Of a DNA stretch of 43,031 bases, positions 20,205 to 31,549 are shown piece by piece. Position 1 is the stretch's first letter, and each line of letters begins with the position of its first letter. A model generated the notes under the pieces. It worked only from the letters and a program-made list of their open reading frames with translations, did no database searches and had not been told where the DNA came from. The position numbers and the translations under genes were made by a program. The DNA is from Phellopilus nigrolimitatus (lineage: Eukaryota; Basidiomycota; Agaricomycetes; Hymenochaetales; Hymenochaetaceae), in assembly GCA_021029095.1 (NCBI GenBank), contig JAJOHG010000223.1:1-43031 (forward strand), read 5' to 3'.

Positions 20205-21877
20205 CGAGACCTTTACGCGGTTATGCTTTCATCGAAAACGCCAGACAGTTTTACGAAATCTTTCACGCCGGGGCCCTCCTGATCGTTCCCCTCCGTCAGA
20301 TAAAGCCAGCAGACGGCTCGCTTCTGTGGTATTACTTTGCCGCATCTCACAACGGCCTATCATTTACGCGCTCGACCTCGTATTAGGGGGCGGTCCGCGC
20401 TGTGGCTAAGCGCTCACGCAAAGGTGGATTTCCTGGTTTCGAAAATTTTGGGCTGGCTGTGCACCCCCATTTTTTCCTTTGTAATTTCCATAGCCGAGTT
20501 TTGAGAATCCGAATCGTCGGATCGATTTAGAGCTTCTCTTTTTGCTTTTGTGGTTTGTTGCGGTGCAATCTGTGGCCTCGTCACTATTCTGGAACCAGTG
20601 CGAGGGCCATGCGTGCTTCTTAGGGCCCGATACATCGTACAAACATATAAACAGCACAGTGGCTGAGACCAAGCGCATCTACGTATCTATCCTTTTCGAG
20701 TAGTATTGTTTTCGCAAGAAATTCATTCTCTCCTCGAATTAGCAGGAAACACGGATTCAGATTTATAGGTGCAAAGGAAGAAAATATGTCTGCAACCATA
20801 CAGTATACTACACCTCCTTTAGACACCACTAGTCCTTTAGACACCCCACATTTTCTCCGTCAATTCTTAGTATTTTGGCCTGAGTATTTAACTATGCATT
20901 GCAATAGGTGTACCATATATGCATTTAAATTATGAGCAAAAAAAATGCATTTGCTCATCCTCAAGAGTCGAAACAGTACCAAAATCTGCATTTATCAGTA
21001 ATGATGTAATCAATGTCTGCAAGTTTTAATTCTTTGAAAACCCGGTTTGCTTATATATCTATATGATAATATGTAGTACAATGCACACTTTATTTCCGCT
21101 TTTCAAAATTGGAGATTGGAGGCCAACAACATTAACGGTAGGCAAAATACTGTGCAATGGGTGTCTGAGCGTGACACCTGCAAATCTTACCGATACGCGT
21201 TGTCGTACACTTGACACTTTTTGGCGCGTCTGTGATGGTGTCACGAGGTGTCTAAAGGACCTGTATCCGTGACAAAAGCCTTGTTTTTTGCAGATCAATT
21301 TTGTTAGTTCTTTCTGTCCACAGAATCTCTTCAAATTTTCATACAGTACTCTCAGTATAGCTAGCAATCGGTCTACAAAATTTAATCAACAAAAATTAGT
21401 GTTGTGTGGCAAAAAGGTCGAAAATACGATTGGGTGTCTAAAGGAGGTGTAGTATACTGTATGATACACAGAAAGCTTCCTATAATATTTCCAGGCGAAC
21501 GCATTCGGACGGGACGTCGTCTGATTCACCCTCAATGGAATGTCGATAGCTGGGTCAAGTGGCGGCAACACGTGGCGACGCGTGTGGCTGAATCACGTTC
21601 CCAACAGACGCGTCCCCCGATTTGGAAGTCTTTGTTCGTATTGTTCAACCATTGCCTCTTAAGCTCATTAACACTTTTCCCGCCAGTCTTCTTCAATCTT
21701 TCTGAACTGCACGGAGCCAAAGCTTCGGAGTCAGTACAGCAACAGCCATGGTCTGTTTACAAACCCAGCCACCAGAAATCCAGCCACCAGCAGAACCACT
21801 GCGGTATAAAAGGATACCCACCGTGCGTACCTTCCCCCTCCTCACTTGCTACCCACTCACTGAAAACCCCATCTCTA
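20205..21877 (+). promoter_or_regulatory. Upstream module of F2, interrupted by a transposon
   Basis: Starts at CGAGACCTTTACG as for F1 and shares the TTCATTCTCTCCTCGAATT and GGACGTCGTCTGATTCACC regions. It is split by the element at 20801-21459. TATAAAA at 21805-21811 lies about 70 bp before the ATG, next to repeated CCAGCCACCAG words. Confidence 0.6.
20801..21459. mobile_element. Non-autonomous pogo/Tc1-mariner-like element (MITE-like, 659 bp)
   Basis: Perfect terminal inverted repeats of about 27 bp starting CAGTATACTACACCTCC, flanked by TA on both sides (20799-20800 and 21460-21461). There is no transposase frame inside. A second partial copy of the TIR core (CCTTTAGACACC) lies just inside the left end. 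Related upstream modules keep the empty site: ACAACCATATGAGC near 15826 and, mirrored, near 41185. TIR start and TA duplication fit the pogo/Fot1 group. Confidence 0.85.
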
Positions 21878-23023
21878 ATGTCCTCCTCCACTCTATCTCC
21901 TCCTCCCTCGGTTCCCGACGACGGTGTTGAATCTGGTATCTCCTCGCGTGGCACTGACGCTGATGCGGAATTGGCACCCACGGACTTCCATATCGCTGGG
22001 CCTTTGCCTACATTTGACGCTGAATCAATTGCCAATGGCGTGGCTGCATCCAATGCTTTGCGCACTTGCATTGGCGAAAACATCGACGCCCTGTTTAAAC
22101 CGTTTGATGATCTCGCCGTCCAACTACCTCGCTTCCAGAACCTACCATCGGTCAATAACGCCAATGTTTTGACGAGTATCATGCAAAAGCTTGAAACCCT
22201 GGAAAAATCGCTCAAAAAGGGACAGGCAAGGCACGAGAAAAGACTCGAAGGTGTCAGGAAGGGACAGGCAAGGCACGAGACATTCCTGAATGGAATCAAG
22301 AATCAATTACAAACAATAACTCAGGAGTGCGTAACCTATTTATCCAAGGCCACAATCCTCGCTGACACCTTGTTTATAGGCAAGTCTATGCTCCAATTCG
22401 CCGACACAATTCGCTTCAAGCCCTTACGGGAAGGTATATAGTCCTTCCCATCTTCGACGCGAGTGGTGCGCGCAAGCAATCGCCAAATAACAGCCCATTC
22501 CCTCGCGTGTACGATGACTTTCATGCTTTAAAAAGTATGTTTTTCTTTCATTTCCTCCCCTGTGGTCGTGCATTCTGATTTCATTCCATAATCAGGACAC
22601 CAACTCATTCAAATGCTTGATCTCTACGGACAACGATTCGATCCGGACGAAACTTTGGAAAAATTGCGAAGCCAGTTTGCATACTTCATCGGCGTGTCTG
22701 ATAGCAATGCATCGGCCTACGACAATAGAAATGGACGCGACGACGACAGCGACAGTGACAACGACAATGACGACAATGACGACAATGTCAACAATGACGA
22801 CAATGACGATGGCGACAACGATCATCGCAGGTCCGACGGGTCAGAGGAAGATGAAGATCGTGAAATGCCCCTTGCACGAAAGAGGAAGGGTAAGGAGCCT
22901 GCTCTTCAGGCGAGGAAGAAGGCGAGGACGAAGGCTCCGGCAGAAGCACAGCAAGAGCTGGAATCATCCAGGCCGAGGACGGGAACGCGGGCGGGCGTGC
23001 GGCGTACGAGCACAAGGGGATGA
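21878..23023 (+). CDS. Family F protein F2, 3 exons
   Basis: Exons 21878-22326, 22380-22534 and 22596-23023; introns of 53 and 61 nt with the same phases (2, 1) as F1; about 343 residues. The N-terminal module differs from F1: MSSSTLSPPPSVPDD, then HIAGPLPTFDAESIANGVA and ENIDALFKPFDDLAVQLPRF, followed by a coiled coil with two RKGQARHE-type repeats. Exon 2 core: SLQALTGRYIVLPIFDA and NNSPFPRVYDDFHAL, aligned with F1's LRLPPP..NNPFPTSL. Exon 3: HQLIQMLDLYGQRFDPD and KLRSQFAYFIGVSD, then a run of Asp/Asn codons and a basic tail with ARKRKGKEP. Inverted partner of F3, whose exons 1 and 2 have identical lengths (449 and 155 nt). Function unknown. Confidence 0.75.
22733..22822. repeat. GAC/AAC-rich imperfect microsatellite inside F2
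   Basis: Imperfect trinucleotide run encoding Asp/Asn. The F3 copy (about 29970-30050) is shorter, so the length is variable between paralogues. Confidence 0.8.
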
Positions 23024-23705
23024 ACGACTCGACACTGGCCATGTGCTTTTAGTTTCGCGATCAAATTTTATGCCCTCTTTGTGACTCGTCTCATTGCAAT
23101 TTTCCTATCTCTACATTTATCAAGTTTGATTTATCAACTCGGATTCCTTTCATTCTGTCTGGGTACATGTATATATTTGAGTGTTCGTTGTTGAAGACGT
23201 ATTCAACTAGAAGTTCTACATGTATCGCCCGTCTGCACGTGCGCGGATACGACTTACATATAATTTTCTCGAGAACAAAAAGTGGGAGTGGGCGAAAGTA
23301 GCTCTGAAAGATATTCCCAGAATTTTAAAGTGCGAGCTTCGCCCGCCACATGTGGCATGGAAAAAGGAGAGGAAAGGGGAAGTCGACGAGCGAAAGTTTA
23401 TTATGCCTGTTTGGTTTTCGCAGAGCGCTTGCAGCCAGAACATTGATATGTTTCTTCCCTCACTACCAAAACAGCTCATTAGGACTGAGAGATGAATGAC
23501 AAATCCGCCAAGACAAGTAAGGCTCTCCGGAAACATCAAGCACGGACGAATCGACTCTGCTTCTTACACATATAATGCACTCTTTCAACGTTTGACTAGC
23601 TGCGTATTTATTTTGGGTTTCGGATAGTAGTTGGAGTACAATGGAGCACAATAATGTACATACGACGACACATCGCCTTTCTGTTTGCGTATTCTTCCCA
23701 GTTCT
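23024..23705. other. Convergent 3' flanks of F2 and the SDR gene
   Basis: The first part (to about 23215) resembles the 3' flank shared by other F units (ATCAAGTTTGATTTATCAA). The rest shows no recognisable gene; a 91-codon frame at 23220-23495 has no domain. Confidence 0.55.
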
Positions 23706-24851
23706 CTAAGCGATAACGACGCCTCCATTCGGGTGCAGGACTTGGCCACTACAGTAGCATCGAGTCAGTTTACTTGAAACCGCGAGCCTAGTATTGTGCA
23801 AGCTCACCTCATATAGCTAGAATCCGCGCTCGCGAGGAAGACGAAGCACGTTGCAATTTCTACGGGCTGGCCTGCGCGGCCAATGGGCGTACTCACGCCG
23901 AAGCTCTCCTTCGAGCTCTGCGACATCGTCGCTGGGCTGTCGAAACAAAAGTTCAGGATTGAAGGAATGAAGTTTATAAAAAATCGCGCGCACATGAGCG
24001 GCGTCCAGATCGGGCCGGGCGCCACGACATTCACGCGGATACCCTTATCGCCGACAATTTGGTTGCTCAGTGCGCGCGCGAAGCCAACGATCGCCCCCTT
24101 TGTCGCAGTGTAGTCGACGAGCTCCGGATGGCCGACGCTTGGGTTCACGCTCGCGCAGAAGACGATCGTGCCGTCCGCATGCTCCGGCATGTGCGGCAGC
24201 GCGGCCTTGACGATGTAGAAGAACGAGTTGATGTTGGTGTCGAAGACGTCCTGCCATTGTTCGGAGGGTAGCGAAGTGAGCGAATCGTTCGCCTCTTGGG
24301 TTCCGTGGTTCAAAACACTATGTATACTGAAGGTCAGAACGCGAATTGCTGGATCAAAATTAATGACAAACAGGGTATCCAGTCTGCCGTTGTGGGCTTT
24401 CAAGTGCGCTTGCACCATATTTTTGCAGTTTTCCTCGCTGCGCAGGTCAAAAGGCGCATGCGCGACTTTGCACTTGCCGTTCGTCTTCTCCCTGATTGCC
24501 TTCTCGACGGACGCTGCGTCCTCCGACTCTTCTGGCTTGTACACGAGAGTGACGTCCGCCCCTTCCAGCGCTGCATCGTCGGCCTCATTCAGCTTGGGAG
24601 AAGAAAGTTACAGTAAGCAAATCCTCACCAAACAAAATCGCGATTGCTCTGCCGATGCCGCTGTCTCCGCCCGTGATGATCGCGGCTTTGCCCTCGAGCT
24701 TTCCAGAAGGCTTGTACGGCTTCCCATTCGCAGTTATGTCGTCGATAGGCTGGGGGTTGAGCACGCCCTTTTGCTTTCCGGGCGCGCCTGACTGGTTCTG
24801 GACGGGCGGGATCCAGCCTTTCTTGAAAATCTCAGAGACGTTCTGCGACAT
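23706..24851 (-). CDS. Short-chain dehydrogenase/reductase (YghA/YhdF-like SDR), 5 exons
   Basis: Exons 24629-24851, 24372-24570, 23994-24317, 23808-23936 and 23706-23748 give 305 residues. Introns are 58, 54, 57 and 59 nt, GT..AG. The start MSQNVSEIFKK (24851) is preferred over an upstream in-frame ATG because homologues I recall begin this way. The long N-terminal lead (KKGWIPPVQNQSGAPGKQK) is typical of this SDR subgroup. NAD(P)-binding TGGDSGIG (residues 60-67); catalytic Ser197 (in CASVNPS), Tyr210 and Lys214 (YTATKG); NHGT at 144-147 replaces the usual NNAG. The C-terminus is SGQVLHPNGGVVIA. A soluble oxidoreductase on an unknown alcohol, sugar or aldehyde. Single copy in the centre of the inverted repeat; divergently transcribed from the MOB gene. 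Confidence 0.9.
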
Positions 24852-25290
24852 GATGATGGTAGTGGTGGGGGAGGTGATTGAGGGGAAAGGGGGTTTGAGC
24901 ATGCATGGCGAGGAAATTCTGGCTTTTGTATATTCTGGCTGGATTTTGGTATGAGCTCATTAACGACGTCGATGAACTGTTGACGCCGAATCCGCGACGG
25001 TGGCACGCCGATCACTCCAATGTCCATATCCGGACTGTTTGTTTGTCGAATGAAGACTCCCGAGTCGCTGAGTCAGCAGGGTCAAGACCCGTGTGAAGTG
25101 TCTACCGGGATTAGATGAGTATCGAGAAGGGTGCAAAGGCCATCAACGTTTGTCTGCTCGTCGTCGTCGCCGTCGCCGTCGCCGTCCATATCGAGTTCTG
25201 GCTATCTTCCAAAACACGCTGAACGCGTAGACATTGATCTCAACATCTTTTCACACCCTTACGAACTTTCTACTTGACGAACTTCACGCG
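24852..25290. promoter_or_regulatory. Divergent intergenic region between SDR and MOB genes
   Basis: 439 bp serving both 5' ends. It contains a GTCGTCGTCGCCGTCGCC microsatellite (about 25156-25183). No TATA box is obvious. No gene seen. Confidence 0.5.
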
Positions 25291-27518
25291 ATGGTTATTG
25301 CGACACGTCCTTTACGTGGCTCACGCCTCTCTTCATTCTACCCGCCCGTGCCGGTTGAGGGTCCCTCCATGTCGGATATTGACAGCGCGTTCCAGCTGCA
25401 AGAATACATTTCGCTGCTCATACGGCAGAATCCTCATGACGTCGAAACCATTGTCGCCAACCCTGGGCGGGTCAAGTCGCCAGGAAAAAGCGAAGACCAG
25501 TCGGCGGATAAAGATGGAAAGGGCGAAATTGTTGTCGACGAGGCGTGCTGGATTTACGAACAACTGCGGTATATTCTGTTGCTTCATTATTCGATTGTAA
25601 TGATTCAATTATCTCTCGATTAGACGTCTTGCGCAAGACCTCACGCACCCTTTGATCACGTCACTTCAACAAGAGTGCACACGCGCCTCATGCCCTGAGA
25701 TGAAAGCTGGTGAATGGCTATACCTTTGTGTTGCGCATGGGAATGACGGCGCAATGGAGGTATGCTGATTTTCCTCCTGAAATACATATTTTATTGACAG
25801 GATAATCACAGCAATGCTGCGCTATTGACTATATTATACATACGTTGGACAGCGCAACAGCACTCCTCAACTCGCCTCGCGCGTTTCCATCTCGGTGGGT
25901 ATAGTTTCCCAACACCTCTTGGTACTCTTCCGACCAAAACACACTTTCCAGCATCGCCATCTCGCCGTCTTCCATCCGGCATTTCTCGTCCCTTGCGCGG
26001 CGGCTCGGGCGCATCTTCGCACACGCGTATTTCCACCACCGTGAGGCTTTCGAAGCAGCAGAGGCCGAAAACGCGCTGTACGCGCGTTTCCTTGCGCTCA
26101 CTGCGCGTTTCGACCTCGTCCCGCCCGAGTTCCTCGTCATCCCACCGCGTATGATCGACCCCTCCGGGGCTACGACTGACCTCGATGCGGAACACGACGC
26201 TGAGCCGCCTCGCCTCCTCGGCGCCGCGCTCAACCCTCACGCGAACCAACCCGCCGGCGAGTATCGCACGGGCCGTTCGTGGAGCCCCGAGAAGCCGAGC
26301 ACCGGCGTGCAGGATAGCCCGCGCAAGATGGGTCGCTCGCGCACGGATACGATGATTTTCAGCGATGCGGCTGTGTTCAGCGAGGAGCTGCGCGGGGCGG
26401 GTGGACATGACGCGGACTCTAATTCTCCGTCTGCATCGTCCTCGGGTTTATCTGACGCGGAGAAGGGCACTGCTGCGCAAGCGGGCGCCGAATCTGAGGA
26501 TGTCGAAAGGGAGGAAAGTCAGAAAAGCAACGGCATCCCGCACGTTGACACGCTTGAGCTCATTGCGGCGTCTTCGGAAACCTGCAACGTGAAATCGTGC
26601 CAAGGCGGGTCGTGTTCAGCTGACCAGGATGCGGGACTCGATTCGCACCCGTACACGCTCACGTTTTCCGCGTCGGGCACGATGAAGACAGCCCTCCCGC
26701 CAGGAGTCTCGCCATCGAGTTCGAGCACGAGTAACGTCAGCTTGACGTCGCCGTCGTTCTACAACGGGCCAGCGGGCGCCGCGTCAGCCGACGACGAGCT
26801 CCTGAAGATCGCCTCGGAGACGGAGTCCCAGGAGATTGTGCCTGAGGATACGGCAGAACCGGAGCAGACGCCTGAGGCTGAGGCGGAGTCGGACGCGGTG
26901 CTTGCGGACCTCGTCGCGCGGAAGCGTGTGCTCGACGCGGCGGGGTCGGAGATCGCGGCGGAGAGCGCCGCAGCGGATGAAGGCTGGGAGGATGATGACT
27001 CCCCTGCAGAGCCCGGCGTTCCATCTTCAGGCGATAGTGGGTTCGTCATCATTGGCGAGCAGGGAGAGATGTGCACGCCTGAATCTACTCCTCGGCCTCA
27101 AGAAGAGGAGAAAGGAGAGGAAAATGAGGATGAGAACTCCGGTGCTGCAACAGTGGAGCCGTCAGGGAAACCCTCTCTGACGGAGGATGCGAAGATGAGC
27201 GAAATCCTAAAGGCTGAGGTCGAGGACAAGTCTGATTCGGAGACTGAGCCATCCGATAAGGTCAAGGAGGGAACCGAGGGTGAAACGAAGGTGGACGAGT
27301 CTGTATCTGATGTGCAAGCACCCTCAATGATGTCCGTGTCCGAGCTTGAGCCTAAGTCGGATAGAGCCGGTGCATCCGTCCCTTCCGCATCGGAGTTGCC
27401 AGCGGAGAACCCTGTCGATGAAGCGGCGGTCGAGGGGGAGAAAGATGAAGCCACGACCGACCCGAACGTCACGCTCGAAGAGGATCTCGAGGATGTCGAG
27501 AGGGCGCTGCGTGACTGA
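25291..27518 (+). CDS. MOB family kinase activator (MOB4/phocein-like) with long acidic C-terminal extension, 4 exons
   Basis: Exons 25291-25568, 25624-25759, 25812-25894 and 25952-27518, introns of 52-57 nt, all phases consistent; 687 residues. The MOB domain is complete: PLRGSRLSSFYPP, SAFQLQEYISLLIR, EACWIYEQLRRLAQDLTHP, then the zinc-site Cys111 and Cys116 (ECTRASCPEMKAGEW) and His190 and His195 (HAYFHH), spaced as in Mob1. MOB proteins bind and activate NDR/LATS-type kinases or, for phocein/MOB4, join the STRIPAK phosphatase complex. From residue about 233 the protein becomes a low-complexity tail of some 450 residues, very rich in Glu, Asp and Ser, with one SPEKPSTGVQDSPRK phospho-site-like stretch. 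The start at 25291 puts MVIATRPLRG first, matching the family. Single copy between the arms. Confidence 0.93.
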
Positions 27519-27822
27519 ATGCGTTTCATGACTCGTTGATGTCGGCTCGGATATTGATATTGGTATTTTGTTTCTACGCTATTCGTGATATTTTAGTATG
27601 TGTTTACAAAGCTTTCGTGTATGTGTTTGCTTGTAGATACTTTTGCACAATTAGATTTTATCTATGTCTTTCAATCGGTGCGAAATGGAGTCAGGTTATC
27701 ATTGGTTTACTCGTTTCTGATGACGATTTCTAAAAGTTCATGCAAGTGTTTGGTATCTGAATACTGCCATGTTTTTTTGAAGAACTCCAATATCAATTGT
27801 ATGGTGCTTGCTTATTCTACAA
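27519..27822. other. Convergent 3' flanks of MOB and F6
   Basis: AT-richer non-coding sequence of about 300 bp; no gene or element seen. Confidence 0.6.
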
Positions 27823-28819
27823 CTATGCCGCAGAGAGATAGTCAACACCTGTCGGATCCCATTCATCATCCATCGCCTCAGATTCCTCAACGTATTCTTC
27901 CTCCTCCTGGCCATCCATCTCATCAAGTTCCTCAATATCTGTTTCGTCACTTTCGTCATCCATCACTTCAGACTCATCTATGTCGCCCGCGTCGTCCCAG
28001 CCGCTGTTATCCTCTTCACTCGCATCGTACGCCTCGGTGGACTCGTCCTCCCCGCTGGCCCCATCCTCTTCACTCTCTTCTGATTCCTCGTCGGTGCCGC
28101 CATCCGAGCGGAGCACCCACGCTAAGAAATCAGCGGTGCCGATGAACGCCGCGATGCGCGCCCGCAACGTCCGGACGGAGTCGCCGGGGTAGAAAGGCTG
28201 GTCGTAATACGCGAGCCACTCTTTAATCTGTGCGCCTACATAAACGAGAATTCAAGAAAAATTTGAACAGTCAGCAAACGAGCTGCTTGTATGTTAGGTG
28301 TGGCTAGAGATACGGACGGGTCATGAAGGCTATATCCAAAGCATTCGAAGGGAATGGGTTGACGGAGGGATTTGGGTGTGAATTCTCGCGTCCGTATGGC
28401 ACGTACGATGCGAAGAGGAGAGCCTTGTAGAATGCTCTCGTGCTGGATGGCGTGTACTTTTCGACTTCCCGGCGCTCCCACCTAAGGAAGAGAACAGTTA
28501 GAATGTATGCCAGGTAGAGGTAGGCGAAGATGTAAACAGACCTCGGTATGATATCTTGCACTTGCCTCAGCCTTGCAGCAGTAGGACCGGCTCGCTTTCG
28601 CGATCGAAAATCCACCGCTTTGCGCCAAGTCGGTTCGGGGGGTGCATACTTTGAGGCAGAGCGCAACAAAGTTCCGACTACAGGTGGTAGGTCAAGTTGT
28701 TGAGCAGTGAAGCACCTGGCATGAACAGAAGCAGATGTTTGCGAGAAAAATGCATTGGTGCTACTCGAGCCTCCGGGGCCTTGAGCCATGGGTTTCAGCA
28801 TAGAGTGGTGACCTTGCAT
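27823..28819 (-). CDS. Family F protein F6 (diverged single-copy relative), 3 exons
   Basis: Exons 28542-28819, 28318-28481 and 27823-28235; introns of 60 nt (GTCTGT donor) and 82 nt (GTCCGT donor, weak); about 284 residues, phases 2 and 1 as in the other F genes. The N-terminal module is short (MQGHHSMLKPMAQGPGG..) with no coiled coil, then TARLRQ-like and IIPR before the first intron. Exon 2 core: KYTPSSTRAFYKALLFASYV and NPSVNPFPSNALDIAFMT. Exon 3: AQIKEWLAYYDQPFYPGD and LRARIAAFIGTADFLAWVL, matching EWLEFYNQYVDP and LRNQFARFIG of F1. The tail is a very acidic run of about 90 residues with almost no Lys or Arg, unlike the basic tails of F1-F5. It may be the ancestral locus from which the repeated members arose; function unknown. 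The second donor is the least certain part. Confidence 0.7.
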
Positions 28820-29555
28820 GAGCGAAGGACTTTATAATGGCTCAAGACAATGAGTGTGTGGCTGCCATCAGGGTCGCAGCCACCGATGAGCCGGATGCGG
28901 GAAAGCCACATCAGATACGCAGATCAGATATCTGGGACTTTCTTGAACGTCGCATGATTATATTGCACGATAATTTAAGCACACAAATCAGGCGTCTTGT
29001 TTCCATCGCAGGCGGTCTATGGCCCGCCGCTGCCTTTGCTTTTAATGTGGGGGTTGATCGACCGTCAATCTTCCAATGAAAATGAGTAAATATCCAGGTA
29101 GATCATGCAAAGTATTTATGCGTTACTCTCTCAATCGTGGTCGCGAGACGAAAGGGCTCTTGAGAGGCGATTCCTTATCTTCTATAAATTGTAGACACTG
29201 TATGTACCTTCTGTGGGATAGGATATGTCAAGTCTAACGGCCGGAAATTATCTATACATGGAGGTCAGTGGATTGGTTGAACAAAGCCTCATGTACTGCA
29301 TACCTAAGAAACAGAGTCGATTAAATTCTAGCCGATATGTGTGGTCCTCGTCAACGAATCGCTTTTCAGGAAGCGCCTACTTATCATTCTGCTCCGTCAC
29401 GGGCAAATTGAATAATTCCCTTTTTTAAACCGATTATTCAGCACGAAGGCTAAGAGCTGGTCTTAAATCTTGAACCACGCATGACGATAGTACCCTTTAG
29501 GTTGAGAGATTTGATACCGTCGTAATTGGACGACGGGCTTAGAGCTATCACGGTT
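28820..29555. other. F6 upstream region with a fragment of the repeated block
   Basis: 28900-29030 resembles 42860-42970 (shared CATCGCAGGCGGTCTATGG) and the mirrored part of 18200-18330. The rest shows no gene. The window 29556-29838 is the 3' flank of the F3 unit. Confidence 0.55.
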
Positions 29556-29838
29556 TGACCGTGAACTTCAGCACTGTCCGGTACATGTAGAATAAAGATT
29601 TGCTTATGCAACGAATACTCAGGCAAATATTCAATAGAATGAGAGGAACTCCGAGTTGATAAATCAAGCTTGATATATGTACACATAAGAAAACTGCGAT
29701 GAGACGAGTCACAAAGAGGGCAGAAAATTTGATCGCGAAACTAAAAGCACGTGGCCAGTGTCGAGTCGTTCATCCCCTTGTGCTCGTACGCCGCACGCCC
29801 GCCCACGTTCCCGTCCTCGGCCTGGATGATTCCGGCCC

Positions 29839-30889
29839 TTACTGTGCTTCTGCCGGAGCCTTCGTCCTCGCCTTCTTCCTCTCCTGAGGAGCAGGCTCTT
29901 TACCCTTCCTCTTTCGTGCAAGGGGCATTTCATGATCTTCATCTTCCTCTGACCCGTCGGACCTGCGATGATCGTTGTCGCCATTGTCATTGTCGTCATT
30001 GTCGTTGTCGCTGTTGCTGTCGTCGTCGTGTCCATCCCTATTGTCGTAGGCCGATGCATTGCTATCAGACACGCCGATGAAGTATGCGAACTGGCTTCGC
30101 AATTTTTCCAAAGTTTCGTCCGGATCGAATCGTTGTCCGTAGAGATTAAGAATTCGAATGAGTTGGTGTCCTGATTATGGAATGAAATCAGAATGCACGG
30201 CCACAGGGGAGGAAATGAAAGAAAAACATACTTTTTAAAGCATGAAAGTCATCGTACACGCGAGGGAATGGGCTGTTATTTGGCAATTGCTTGCGCGCAC
30301 CACTCGCGTCGAAGATGGGAAGGACTATATACCTTCCCGTAAGGCCTTGAAGTGAATTGTGTCGGCGAATTGGAGCATAGACTTGCCTATAAACAAGGTC
30401 TCAGCGAGGATCGGTGGCCTTGGATAGATAGGTTACGCACTCCTGAGTTATTGTTTGTAATTGATTCTTGATTCCATTCAGGCCTGTCTCGTGCTCCTTC
30501 CTGACACCTTCGAGTCTTTTCTCGTGCCTTGCCTGTCCCTTCCTGACATCTTCGAGCGATTTTTCCAGGGTTTCAAGCTTTTGCATGATACTCATCAAAA
30601 CGTTGGCGTTATTGACCGATGGTAGGTTCTGGAAGCGAGGTAGTTGGACGGCGAGATCATCAAACGGTTTGAATAGGGCGTCGATGTTTTCTCCAATGCA
30701 AGTGCGCAAAGCATTGGACGTCGCCACGCCATTGGCGATTGTTTCAGCGTCGAATGCAGGCAAAGGCCCAGCGATATGGAAGTTCGCGGGTGTCAATTCC
30801 GCATCAACATCAGTGCCAGACGGGGAGACAGCAGATTCAACGTCGTCGTCGGAATCCGAGGGAAGAGAAGACAGGGCGGAGGAGGACAT
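29839..30889 (-). CDS. Family F protein F3, truncated by an early stop, 3 exons
   Basis: Exons 30441-30889, 30232-30386 and 29839-30170; introns of 54 and 61 nt; about 311 residues. Inverted partner of F2 with the same N-terminal module (HIAGPLPAFDAETIANGVA, ENIDALFKPFDDLAVQLPRF), coiled coil (VRKGQARHEKRLEGVRK) and core. In exon 3 a CAG-TAA replaces the CAG-CAA of F2, so the protein ends after TKAPAEAQ and loses about 23 residues of the basic Arg-rich tail. The putative nuclear signal ARKRKGKEP remains. Whether it is functional is open. Confidence 0.72.
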
Positions 30890-31354
30890 GAGAGATGGGG
30901 CTTTCAGTGAGTGGGTAGCAAGTGAGGAGGGGGAAGGTACGCACGTTAGGTGTCTTTTTATACTGTCGTGGTTCCACAGGGCTGACAGGTTCCACAGGGC
31001 TGACAGGGCTGACAGTTTCTACCGGGATGACTGGTGGCTGGAATTGTAAACAGGACATGGTTATTGCTGTTCTGATTCTGAAGTTTTGGCTTTGAGTAAA
31101 TCGAAAGTGGCAACAAACGAGCGAGCGGTCGGCAGAAGATGGATGTACGAGCTTAGAAAGCAGTGGTTCGAAGCTCAAGCATCTAAATCGGGCGACACTT
31201 TGTTGATGCGATGCACGTGGTCTGCTTGTGGCCATCCCCACACGCGTCTGGATCATGGGACCCAGAAGAGAGTACGGCACAAGAGGCCTCGAATTCCATA
31301 GAAGGTTAGCAAAGAAGTCATAATCCAGAAACGGCATTGAGAGCTGCTGCGGCC
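30890..31354 (-). promoter_or_regulatory. F3 upstream region with tandem repeats next to the TATA box
   Basis: TATAAAAA (reverse complement at 30955-30962) lies about 70 bp before the ATG. Directly upstream are about 2.5 copies of an 18-bp unit, CCTGTCAGCCCTGTGGAA in gene orientation (roughly 30968-31020). F2 has different short repeats at the same place. The long conserved module of F1/F2/F5 is absent here. Confidence 0.6.
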
Positions 31355-31549
31355 TGACTATGAACTTTCAACACTGTCCAGTAGATGTAAAATACGGGTT
31401 GCTTGAGCAGTGAACACTGATTTGGAATGAGAGGAACTGAGAGTTGATCAATCAAGCTTGATATATGTACACATTGCAATGAGACAAATCGCTCAAAGGG
31501 CAGAAACCTTGATAGTAAAACTAGGAATACATGGACACCGTCAAGTCAT

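Noticed and set aside
23220..23495. 91-codon plus-strand frame between F2 and the SDR gene
   Set aside because: No domain, no splice context, lies in convergent 3' flanks.
24585..24628. Frame break in the SDR gene after ILFG
   Set aside because: Explained by a normal 58-nt GT..AG intron (24571-24628) that joins directly to LEGADVTLVY.
26237..27529. Minus-strand frames opposite the MOB tail
   Set aside because: They arise from the strong codon bias of the acidic tail. The plus-strand frame continues the MOB domain without a break.
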